A stretch of DNA of 7,351 nt, taken from UBA11855 sp964591705. Its GTDB lineage: Archaea; Thermoproteota; Bathyarchaeia; Bathyarchaeales; Bathycorpusculaceae. The notes under the pieces were generated by a model. The model did not search any database, had not been told where the DNA came from, and saw nothing but the letters and a program-made list of their open reading frames with translations. Where the stretch lies: positions 1 to 7,351 of the forward strand of contig CAZQCX010000063.1 in NCBI GenBank assembly GCA_964591705.1. The letters are read 5' to 3'. Numbering within the stretch: the stretch's first letter is position 1; every line of letters starts with the position of its first letter. Shown piece by piece: positions 1-5,241 of this stretch. The position numbers and the translations under genes are program-made.

Positions 1-95
1 TTCTCTAATGCCTCAAGAACCCTCTCTTGGATATCCTTCGGAAGCTAGCCAAATTCCTTCTTGAAGCTCTTAGCAAAAACCGAATTATAGGGCAA
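1..95 (-). pseudogene. RelE/ParE-type toxin, 3'-cut by window edge, in-frame stop
   Basis: Read on the minus strand from a TTG start at 95-93, the frame gives LPYNSVFAKSFKKEFG, a TAG, then LPKDIQERVLEALE up to the window edge. This is the typical N-terminus of type II RelE/ParE toxins, ribosome-dependent mRNA interferases or gyrase-directed relatives: a first strand, then the FxKSFKKxxxKLPKDIQERxLxAL helical hairpin. The catalytic C-terminal half lies outside the window. Codon 17 is TAG (plus-strand cta at 45-47), where relatives usually carry Lys or Arg; one base change from AAG would produce it. The upstream small gene ends with TAG at 98-100, only 2 bases before the TTG, and the bases AAGGA across that stop could act as a ribosome binding site. 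The tight coupling is typical of antitoxin-toxin operons. TAG ends several other genes in this window, so readthrough is unlikely and the toxin is probably inactivated. The family call is from motif recognition only. Confidence 0.62.
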
Positions 96-97
96 TG

Positions 98-316
98 CTA
101 ATCCTTCAGCAAGGTTTCCCTTATCTTATCAGGATTGCTCACGACTAGGCATTCTTTCTTTCTGTATTCCCTAAGCGCCCTGTCAACTCTCTTCAAGCCT
201 TTCTTGTTGGAAAGCTCCTCCAGAGTAGATAGAATCTCCTCTATCCTATCGAAATGCTCATACAATTCCTCGAGCAAGAGACGGGGCACCGGGACTGTCT
301 CGGTCAATTTAGCCAC
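98..316 (-). CDS. Putative antitoxin of a RelE-type module
   Basis: This small acidic and basic helical protein lies immediately upstream of a RelE-like toxin. From a GTG at 316-314 it is 72 residues long. The core, about residues 10-40, is a predicted amphipathic helix or coiled coil (PRLLLEELYEHFDRIEEIL, then STLEEL). A charged segment follows (LREYRKKECLVV) and a C-terminal SNPDKIRETLL helix. Antitoxins of this size commonly have one dimerising and one toxin-wrapping segment, so the assignment rests mainly on gene order and the 2-base gap. The reading frame stays open up to an ATG at 370 and a TTG at 397. I prefer the inner start because a TATA-like TTTATA (349-344) would put transcription start at about 320, almost on the GTG, and because residues upstream of it look less protein-like. 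A TTG at 307 is another option. No standard antitoxin DNA-binding motif (AbrB, ribbon-helix-helix, HTH) is evident. Confidence 0.6.
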   Translation of the reverse strand: MAKLTETVPVPRLLLEELYEHFDRIEEILSTLEELSNKKGLKRVDRALREYRKKECLVVSNPDKIRETLLKD

Positions 317-343
317 TTCGTATGTTACTATGGCGCCTAGAAC

Positions 344-349
344 TATAAA
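344..349 (-). promoter_or_regulatory. TATA box candidate for the antitoxin-toxin pair
   Basis: The minus strand reads CTTTATAG here. In archaea this box is normally centred 26-27 bases before the transcription start, which would fall near 320, next to the GTG at 316. This would give a leaderless or near-leaderless message. It is a short AT-rich match, so support is positional only. Confidence 0.35.
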
Positions 350-377
350 GATATTCGATTCTCGAGTCATCTCTTGT

Positions 378-422
378 TGGGATGCTGCTGCAGACAAAAC
401 CTGCCTGTTCTGGAAAAGAAAG
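378..422. repeat. Dispersed repeat, copy A
   Basis: The plus-strand run beginning TGGGATGCTGCT and ending TTCTGGAAAAGAAAG aligns with 4801-4847, with roughly 40 of 47 columns identical and two single-base gaps. Weaker similarity appears to continue to about 480 (ATTGGCTG and TTTTTGGAGAA, compared with ATTGGGGGCTG and TTTTTGAGAA in the other copy). It lies in the intergenic space between the antitoxin gene and the ATPase promoter. The single-base gaps change frame between copies, so it is better explained as mobile-element or noncoding repeat DNA than as a conserved protein segment. Confidence 0.55.
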
Positions 423-494
423 AAAGCTATGAGCTTTGACTGCTTCTATTGGCTGGAAGCTTGTCGGTTTTTGGAGAAACGTGTGGTTGTCAAG

Positions 495-502
495 TTTAAA
501 TA
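495..502 (+). promoter_or_regulatory. TATA box (BoxA) of the ATPase gene
   Basis: TTTAAATA lies 24 bases before the A of the ATG at 526, the spacing expected if transcription starts at or next to that ATG. This supports a leaderless transcript and the choice of ATG 526 over the upstream GTG at 511, which would lie only 8 bases past the box and therefore upstream of the likely transcription start. Confidence 0.6.
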
Positions 503-525
503 GTTGAAACGTGAGTATCATAATC

Positions 526-1926
526 ATGCTTCAACTATTTGTTGACAGGCAGAGGGAACTCCAGTTCCTAGAAGAACACTACAAAACAGGAACAGCCGAA
601 CTCATCGTCCTATACGGAAGACGAAGGGTTGGAAAAACAGAGCTCACCCTGAAATTCTCAAGAAACAAACCCCACATCTATTTCCTCGCCGACCGCCGAC
701 CCGAAACAGAACTGATCCAAGAACTAAAACAGCGAATGAGCCTCCACCTCCAAGACGAAAGCTTCGCCAAACTCAGCCTCACAGGCTGGATAGAGCTCTT
801 CCAGGAATTCACAAAATGGAACAAAAAAGCCCCCACAATCATAGTCATCGACGAGTTCCCAGAACTCATAGAGGCAAACCGAGCCACGCCTTCGGTTTTC
901 CAGAAAATCTGGGACCAAAACCTCAAAAACACCAGAACTATGCTCATCCTCCTCGGCTCATCCATAGCCATGATGGAAACCGAAGTCCTAAACTACAAGA
1001 GCCCACTCTACGGAAGAAGAACAGGCCAATGGAAAGTCGAACCCCTAAAAATCCACCACCTGCACCCATTTTTCCCAGACTATAGCCTTGAAGACTTGAT
1101 CCGCGTCTACGCCTGCCTAGGCGGCGTGCCCGCATACCTCAAAAAATTCAACCCACAAAACAGCTTCTGGCAAAACGTGCAGCAGAAAATTCTGGCAAAA
1201 GGCGAATTCCTCTACGAAGAGGCCGAATTCCTGCTCCGCGAAGAACTCAGAGAACCCCGCAACTACTCCGCCATACTCAGGGCAATCGCCCAAGAAGCCC
1301 AGACTTATGGCGAGATCCTCAACAAAACCGGCATCGACAAGAGCATCCTCTCAAAATACGCAAGCGTGCTAGAAGACTTGGGCTTCATACGACGAACCCA
1401 CCCCATAGGAGCGAAAGCGAAGCCCAGAAAAGGCCAATACGCCATAGCCGACAACTACCTAGACTTCTGGTTCAGATACATCTCCCCCAACAAGACAGAA
1501 CTCGAAGCAGGAAACACAGGGACAATCCTTGATAAGATCAGGCAAAACCACGATGTTTATACAGGTCGCGTATTCGAGGAGGTCGCTACTGAGTTCCTGA
1601 CAAAGATGGCGGCAAGCCAAAGGCTGCCCTTCACCTTCACCTCGATAGGCAAATGGTGGTTCAAAGAAACCGAAATAGACCTAATCGCACTGGACGAGGA
1701 AAAGCAAACCGCAACATTCATCGAGACAAAATGGAGCAACCTAAAACCGATGGACTGCCAGAGAATTCTGCAAGACCTTAGGTTCAAGGCGCGACACTTC
1801 AAATGGAAACGAAAAACAGAACACTATGCAATCATAGCGAAATGCATCGTCGACAAGGAACAACTGAAGAAGCAAGGTCAACACTGCTTTGATCTCGAAG
1901 ACTTCGAAGCAGAAATGAAGGCATAG
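526..1926 (+). CDS. Archaeal ATPase (ATPase_2 family) with C-terminal DUF234 nuclease-like domain
   Basis: The 466-residue protein has the order typical of the archaeal MJ/PH-type ATPases of the STAND group. It opens with LFVDRQRELQFLEE, then a Walker A P-loop GRRRVGKT at residues 31-38. Walker B is TIIVIDEFPEL at about 104-114, with acidic D109 and E110, and a sensor-like strand MLILLGSS lies at about 143-150. A winged-helix region follows around 250-290 (TYGEILNKTGIDKSILSKYASVLEDLGFI). The C-terminal DUF234-like domain contains KETEIDLIAL at 380-389 and IETKW at 399-403, which match the E/D...ExK pattern of PD-(D/E)XK nucleases. All key residues seem present, so the gene looks intact. The role of the family is unsettled; links to mobile or defence regions and to DNA-dependent signalling are proposed from domain content, not proven. 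A GTG at 511 would add five residues, but the TATA spacing favours ATG 526. It stands alone, with no gene downstream in an operon. Confidence 0.9.
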   Translation: MLQLFVDRQRELQFLEEHYKTGTAELIVLYGRRRVGKTELTLKFSRNKPHIYFLADRRPETELIQELKQRMSLHLQDESFAKLSLTGWIELFQEFTKWNKKAPTIIVIDEFPELIEANRATPSVFQKIWDQNLKNTRTMLILLGSSIAMMETEVLNYKSPLYGRRTGQWKVEPLKIHHLHPFFPDYSLEDLIRVYACLGGVPAYLKKFNPQNSFWQNVQQKILAKGEFLYEEAEFLLREELREPRNYSAILRAIAQEAQTYGEILNKTGIDKSILSKYASVLEDLGFIRRTHPIGAKAKPRKGQYAIADNYLDFWFRYISPNKTELEAGNTGTILDKIRQNHDVYTGRVFEEVATEFLTKMAASQRLPFTFTSIGKWWFKETEIDLIALDEEKQTATFIETKWSNLKPMDCQRILQDLRFKARHFKWKRKTEHYAIIAKCIVDKEQLKKQGQHCFDLEDFEAEMKA

Positions 1927-2010
1927 CGGCGTCATCGTCTACTGTTATCCTCCGCCTGCGTGCTACTGCAGACGGCTCGTGCAGCCCCACATGACCATAG
2001 CGCGCGTGGC

Positions 2011-2014
2011 TGTT
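2011..2014. repeat. Target site duplication TGTT, left copy
   Basis: TGTT directly flanks the left inverted repeat and recurs at 3674-3677 directly outside the right inverted repeat. A 4-bp direct repeat fits the behaviour reported for IS1182-type elements. The match is short, so by itself it could be chance, but both copies abut the repeat ends exactly. Confidence 0.65.
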
Positions 2015-2032
2015 GAGACTGTGTGAAAACTC
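2015..2032 (+). repeat. Left terminal inverted repeat of the IS1182-like element
   Basis: GAGACTGTGTGAAAACTC pairs with the right end at 3656-3673, with a single mismatch at position 16. These outermost bases are the expected transposase cleavage and binding sites. Confidence 0.85.
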
Positions 2033-2077
2033 TTTTTCTTTGATGGCTATTCACCGTTAACCTTAAATCTAGACTGG

Positions 2078-2085
2078 CTTTAAAG
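2078..2085 (+). promoter_or_regulatory. TATA box candidate for the transposase
   Basis: CTTTAAAG is centred about 29 bases before the ATG at 2111, giving a predicted transcription start only a few bases ahead of the start codon. No strong Shine-Dalgarno sequence precedes the ATG, which fits a nearly leaderless message. Another AT-rich run (CCTTAAATC, 2061-2069) is too far upstream unless a leader exists. Confidence 0.35.
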
Positions 2086-2110
2086 CGACAGAAAAGGCAG
2101 CTGAAAAGCC

Positions 2111-3562
2111 ATGAGCGAGCACATCGAAGGACTCAATCGAAACCAAACCGCACTCTTTCCAAAAACACTCGAAGAATACGTGGACAAAGACAACCCAGTC
2201 AGGTTCATAGACGCCTTCGTCGACAGCCTCAACTTGGAGAAATTGGGTTTCAAGCATTCAATACCTGCTGAAGTTGGAAGACCATCCTACGACCCATCAG
2301 ACCTTCTGAAACTCTACGTCTATGGCTACTTGAATCAGGTCCGCTCAAGCAGAAAACTCGAACGCGAATGCCACCGAAACGTTGAGGTCATGTGGCTCAT
2401 GAAAAAGCTGACCCCAGACTTCAAAACCATCGCCGACTTCCGCAAAGACAACATCCACTGCGTCAAAGGCGTCTTCAAAGAATTCGTCAAGCTCTGCATT
2501 AGCTTAGATCTATACGGTGCCAAGTCCATAGCAGTAGACGGCGCAAAATTCAAGGCAGTAAACTCGCTCGATAGCAACTTCAACCGTAAGAATTTGGTCT
2601 ACCGAATGAAAACGATAGACGAACACGTTTCAAAATATTTGGCCGAGATTGAAGAGGAAGACCGCAGAGAAGAGCAAGCCAACTCTAAGCATGCAGACAT
2701 TCTTCAAGAAAAACTCCAGAAACTCATGAAGCGAAAAGAAGAGTACTCAGAGCTTCTTCGCAAGCTCAAAGAGTCCAAGCAGAATGAGGTATCCCTCGTT
2801 GACCCTGATTGCAGGTTGATGAAGAATCGGGGCAGGATTGAGCCTTGCTACAACGGTCATGTTGCAGTTGATGATAAGAATCATTTGATCGTTGATTATA
2901 ACGTGACGAATGCTCCGGCTGACAACTGCCAACTCAGCAGCATCGCAAAGAGTGCCAAAGAGACGCTGGAAGCTGAACGCTTGGATGCTGTCGCGGATAA
3001 GGGATACTTTAGTTTTGTGCAAATCAAAGACTGCGTTGACAACGGCATCACTCCCTATGTTCCTGAACAGAACAGGTATGGAGTTGGCTTTGTCAAGAAG
3101 AAGGGCGTTCCAACTCGTGAATTCCACAATGACAAATTCGCCTATGACGGCCTGTCTGATACTTTTGTTTGCCCTTCTGGGAATAAGCTAACGTTTCATT
3201 ATTTGGACCATGCTCATCAAAAGAACATACGGGTCTACCGCACTGATGCGTGTTTTTCGTGTGAGCATTTCATGGCAAGGTGTACGACGAACAAGCATGG
3301 TAGAACGTTGTGGCGTTGGGAGCACGCTGAAGTGCTGGATGAAATGAGGGCGAGAATGTTGCGTGAGCCCGAGAAGCTGGCATTGAGGAAGAAGCTTGTG
3401 GAGCATCCGTTTGGACCCATGAAGCGAGCCTTCAATCAAGGTTATCTTTTGCTCAAGGGACTTGGGAAAGTGAGCGGGGAAGTCGGCTTTACTATGTTGG
3501 CTTATAATATGGGGCGGGTTTTGAACATTCTTGGACCAGGGTTCATGTGGGTTTTCCATTGA
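2111..3562 (+). CDS. IS1182-type DDE transposase
   Basis: This 483-residue transposase catalyses movement of the IS that encloses it. The N-terminus (LNRNQTALFPKTLEEYV, RPSYDPSDLLKLYVYGYL, then RSSRKLERECHRNVEVMWL and DFKTIADFRKDN) is the DUF772-type domain of IS1182/IS5-group transposases. The catalytic triad is readable as D143 in AVDGAKFKAVNS, D296 in VADKGYFS and E431 in VEHPFGPMKR, the last in the usual E-H-x-F-G-x-x-K context. Between D143 and D296 is a highly charged, probably coiled-coil segment at about 170-225. A cysteine-bearing insert (VCPSG at about 355-360, then CFSCEHFMARC) precedes the final acid and may bind zinc, as in many relatives. The C-terminal YLLLKGLGKVSGEVGFTMLAYNMGRVLNIL helix is the standard family ending. 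Length fits the family and no frame break is seen. Codon choice appears to shift near 2790, from C-ending to T/G-ending codons. Confidence 0.93.
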   Translation: MSEHIEGLNRNQTALFPKTLEEYVDKDNPVRFIDAFVDSLNLEKLGFKHSIPAEVGRPSYDPSDLLKLYVYGYLNQVRSSRKLERECHRNVEVMWLMKKLTPDFKTIADFRKDNIHCVKGVFKEFVKLCISLDLYGAKSIAVDGAKFKAVNSLDSNFNRKNLVYRMKTIDEHVSKYLAEIEEEDRREEQANSKHADILQEKLQKLMKRKEEYSELLRKLKESKQNEVSLVDPDCRLMKNRGRIEPCYNGHVAVDDKNHLIVDYNVTNAPADNCQLSSIAKSAKETLEAERLDAVADKGYFSFVQIKDCVDNGITPYVPEQNRYGVGFVKKKGVPTREFHNDKFAYDGLSDTFVCPSGNKLTFHYLDHAHQKNIRVYRTDACFSCEHFMARCTTNKHGRTLWRWEHAEVLDEMRARMLREPEKLALRKKLVEHPFGPMKRAFNQGYLLLKGLGKVSGEVGFTMLAYNMGRVLNILGPGFMWVFH

Positions 3563-3655
3563 GTTTGGGGAAGAAGGGAAACAGAAAGAAAGAGCCTCTT
3601 CCGGTATGCTGCAACATTTTCGAGAAAACTTCTGAGCCCAAAGCAAACTATGCTT

Positions 3656-3673
3656 GAATTTTCACACAGTCTC
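3656..3673 (-). repeat. Right terminal inverted repeat of the IS1182-like element
   Basis: GAATTTTCACACAGTCTC is the reverse complement of the left end except for one base. TGTT follows at once as the second target copy. Confidence 0.85.
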
Positions 3674-3677
3674 TGTT
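3674..3677. repeat. Target site duplication TGTT, right copy
   Basis: Second copy of the 4-bp direct repeat that flanks the IS; see the left copy at 2011-2014. Removing the IS and one TGTT restores a continuous junction GTGGC-TGTT-CCTAAA. Confidence 0.65.
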
Positions 3678-3683
3678 CCTAAA

Positions 3684-4076
3684 TTATTCAAGAGACTGCT
3701 CATGGTTTGTTGCAGGGTGAGAAAACACGTTATCCAATGGACTTCCAACGGCTGTAACGAATACGACTTGAACACAATTCACTGATTCAAGCACGAAAAA
3801 CGGTGGACAGCAGAGTCCTTGTTGTATGCGTGCGGTTCCCCATTTAAAAGCAGCTCTCAGCTTGAGAATGGACAGCTCAATCTCCAGCGTGACTTTGCTT
3901 TCTCGGGGCTGCCGTGGCTTGTCTTGGAATGTTTCCGTTCCCCGATGTTTGCCTCTTTTCAGCCAGTTGTAGACGGTTTGTCTGGTGATGTTGAACGCCC
4001 TTGCGATGCTGGTGACTGTTTGATTGGCCTTTACAAGCTTTCTGAAGGCTCCCCTAATATCAGGAGACAGCCTCAC
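3684..4076 (-). pseudogene. Truncated transposase, N-terminal helix-turn-helix part only
   Basis: The 130-residue frame starts at a GTG and begins RLSPDIRGAFRKLVKANQ. It contains a clear helix-turn-helix at about residues 17-41 (TVTSIARAFNITRQTVYNWLK) and then SKVTLEIELSILKLRAAFKWGTARIQQGL. This is the DNA-binding half of an archaeal rve-type (IS481/ISA0963-like) transposase, where the KWGTxRIQ motif normally precedes a second helix-turn-helix and a DDE integrase core. After residue about 88 the sequence becomes cysteine- and proline-rich and resembles no known continuation, ending at residue 130. The DDE domain, about two thirds of a full protein, is absent. It is therefore a remnant, unlikely to mobilise DNA, though the short protein could still bind element ends if it is made. 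The family subgroup is from memory of motif patterns, not a search. Confidence 0.68.
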
Positions 4077-4148
4077 ACCATCACACCAGACAAGCAGTTA
4101 TGTTCGACTATGGATAAAAGCCTGTAAAGTTAGAAAGTTGACTTAACA
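3684..4148 (-). mobile_element. 5' remnant of a second IS, opposite orientation
   Basis: Read on the minus strand, the presumed end begins TGTTAAGTCAACTTTC at 4148, runs about 72 bases of leader including a TTTTAT TATA candidate (4118-4113), and leads into the truncated transposase start at 4076. I could not find a matching inverted end between 3674 and 3800, so the other end is lost. The inner boundary at 3684 is approximate; the intact IS1182-like copy lies only a few bases further. The 4148 boundary is inferred from the abrupt change to the coding sequence of the next gene. Confidence 0.45.
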
Positions 4149-4880
4149 GTGCCGCAGAATTCAAAAACAATCGCGTTAGCCGCAACCCTTGCAGCTTTCA
4201 CAATAGTCCTAAACCCTGCCTTCATAGGACCCGCAATTCCAGCACCATTCATTCCAATCGTTAACTACCACATTTACGAAATTCCCATCGTAGTCGCTTT
4301 CCTCTTAGTAGGCGCAAGGTGCGGGTTTCTCATCACAGTATTGAACGCCGCAGTCATGCAAGCGGTCTTTCCGGATTCTCCCTTCATCCGCCCCTTGCCT
4401 AATCTGGTAGCCATATCAAGCATGCTGCTGGGAGTGCATTTGGCGCAAAAGCTCGTGACCCGAAGAATGCAACACGAAAAACCAACAAGCGAAAGAAAAC
4501 TGGTCGCACTAGCCACTGCCTTTGGTATGCTGCTACGAAATGCAGTAATGAGATCTCTCAACTATGTTTCCATTAGCTACGCACTCATGATTTTCGGCCC
4601 GCCAATGCCAGAACCCGCAATGCTAACACTTCTTTTTCTTCTTACAATCTTCGACTTAACGCTGGTGATGTACACAGTACCCGTGGGCTATCTCATAGCA
4701 AGAACAGTAGGCAGGGCACTAGCCATTTGGCAGAACAGAAGGAAACCCCAAACGTATCGAGAACGCAAATCTATGCGAGCTCGCAAAATGGGAAGCCCGC
4801 TGGGATGCTGCTCCAGACAAAAACTTACTTGTTCTGGAACAAGAAAGTGGATGCCGAGAGATGTCGCCATTGGGGGCTGA
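4149..4880 (+). CDS. ECF transporter S component-like membrane protein
   Basis: The 243-residue hydrophobic protein has about six membrane segments: residues 7-30, 42-56, 57-74, 84-103, 117-147 and 157-188. The pattern HIYEIPIVVAFLLVGARCGF followed by PLPNLVAISSMLLG resembles substrate-binding S components of energy-coupling factor transporters, which capture vitamins such as riboflavin, biotin or thiamine and work with a shared T protein and two ATPases. None of those partners is in the window, so the substrate cannot be named. The start is GTG at 4149, with no convincing ribosome site; the bases before it belong to the IS remnant end, so the native 5' region may have been replaced. After the last helix the frame continues through a basic tail, residues 195-243. 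Roughly residues 216-243 are encoded by dispersed repeat copy B, so the original stop was probably lost. The call rests on topology and motif resemblance only. Confidence 0.68.
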   Translation: MPQNSKTIALAATLAAFTIVLNPAFIGPAIPAPFIPIVNYHIYEIPIVVAFLLVGARCGFLITVLNAAVMQAVFPDSPFIRPLPNLVAISSMLLGVHLAQKLVTRRMQHEKPTSERKLVALATAFGMLLRNAVMRSLNYVSISYALMIFGPPMPEPAMLTLLFLLTIFDLTLVMYTVPVGYLIARTVGRALAIWQNRRKPQTYRERKSMRARKMGSPLGCCSRQKLTCSGTRKWMPRDVAIGG

Positions 4881-4890
4881 GAGCATATGG
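4801..4890. repeat. Dispersed repeat, copy B (joins both repeat modules)
   Basis: The first part, 4801-4847, matches copy A at 378-422. The second part, 4858-4885, matches copy C at 5913-5940 in 26 of 28 positions. Copy B is therefore the only locus with both modules side by side. It overlaps the end of the S-component-like gene. The first module can fold: CCAGACAA (4813-4820) pairs with TTGTTCTGG (4829-4837) with one bulged base. On the minus strand a frame without stops runs through it (NGDISRHP onward), resembling the segment ahead of the zinc-ribbon fragment at 5714-5974 (NGDISRRP). Confidence 0.55.
4813..4837. repeat. Imperfect inverted repeat (hairpin) inside copy B
   Basis: CCAGACAA and TTGTTCTGG can pair around an 8-base loop with one bulge. 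Copy A keeps the right arm but has a changed first base in the left arm. It may be an RNA structure or a protein site of the repeat; no function is shown. Confidence 0.4.
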
Positions 4891-4946
4891 AAATCAATTT
4901 TTGAGAATTCCTGATTGTTTTGGACGAAACCGTTAATAGTAAGAAA

Positions 4947-4961
4947 GTAAAATAGTTTTAC
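4947..4961. promoter_or_regulatory. Palindromic operator candidate of the AbrB/PIN operon
   Basis: GTAAAA-TAG-TTTTAC is a perfect 6-bp inverted repeat with a 3-base centre, ending 9 bases before the antitoxin ATG. A TTAATA TATA candidate lies at 4933-4938, so the palindrome would sit between the box and the start of transcription. AbrB-type antitoxins normally repress their own operon by binding such symmetric AT-rich sites, which makes autoregulation likely but not shown. Confidence 0.5.
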
Positions 4962-4970
4962 TGATGAGTT

Positions 4971-5237
4971 ATGTCAGAAGACCCCCAAGTCACCACCATC
5001 AGCGAAAAAGGGCAAATAGTCATCCCCCAGTCTATACGGAGAGAACTCGGGATAAAGCCAAAAACAAAGTTTCTGGTCTACGGCAAAGGCGACACAGTCA
5101 TCATGAAGAAACTCAACCTCCCCGACATGAAGAAAGAATGGAACGAAATCTTCAAAGCAATGGACAAGAAAAACCTCAAGCTCTCCGAAAGCGAAATTCA
5201 GAACGAAATAGCTGAAGTCAGAAAACTCCACAGATGA
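4971..5237 (+). CDS. AbrB/MazE/SpoVT-type antitoxin
   Basis: The 88-residue protein begins with the swapped-hairpin AbrB DNA-binding fold at residues 6-48: QVTTISEKGQIVIPQSIRREL, then GIKPKTKFLVYGKGDTVIMKKL. The KGQIVIP and RxxLGI blocks are diagnostic of the family. The C-terminal 40 residues (MKKEWNEIFKAMDKKNLKLSESEIQNEIAEVRKLHR) are helical and charged and would wrap and neutralise the toxin. The gene lies 4 bases ahead of a PIN-domain toxin gene, forming a two-gene type II operon. It probably represses its own promoter through the GTAAAA/TTTTAC palindrome just upstream. ATG 4971 is chosen because it gives the family's usual short lead before the first strand; an ATG at 4964 is in another frame. 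The gene looks intact. Confidence 0.92.
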   Translation: MSEDPQVTTISEKGQIVIPQSIRRELGIKPKTKFLVYGKGDTVIMKKLNLPDMKKEWNEIFKAMDKKNLKLSESEIQNEIAEVRKLHR

Positions 5238-5241
5238 TCAG

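Larger units (their letters stand above)
2015..3673 (+). mobile_element. Complete insertion sequence, IS1182-like, 1659 bp
   Basis: The element is bounded by the 18-bp inverted repeats GAGACTGTGTGAAAACTC (2015-2032) and, read inward on the opposite strand, GAGACTGTGTGAAAATTC (3673-3656), which agree at 17 of 18 positions. A TGTT direct repeat lies outside each end. One intact transposase gene fills most of the interior. The length fits the IS1182 family. The near-identical ends, open transposase frame and preserved target duplication suggest a fairly recent insertion and a possibly active element. It landed between the ATPase gene and the remnant of an older IS. Confidence 0.88.

Noticed and set aside
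45..47. TAG read as pyrrolysine in the RelE frame
   Set aside because: TAG ends the antitoxin, ATPase and PIN genes in the same window, and no insertion signal or functional reason for pyrrolysine in RelE is apparent.
135..503. 122-residue plus-strand open frame opposite the antitoxin gene
   Set aside because: It is Ser/Phe/Cys-rich with no recognisable motif, antisense to the more protein-like minus-strand frame, and spans the promoter and repeat copy A.
1927..2014. G+C-rich stretch between the ATPase stop and the IS, checked for an RNA gene or a terminator
   Set aside because: Only a weak CTGCA/TGCAG pairing is seen, with no T-run after it, no tRNA-like fold and no coding frame of note.
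3188..3646. 152-residue minus-strand frame inside the transposase 3' half
   Set aside because: The plus-strand transposase frame with its catalytic glutamate and family C-terminus explains this DNA; the antisense frame has no domain pattern.
3674..3683. A reading of the old IS remnant continuing across the IS1182 insertion into 1960-2014
   Set aside because: On the minus strand one frame stays open across the rejoined TGTT junction (ending in a stop near 1966), but it matches no transposase motif and is short enough to be chance.
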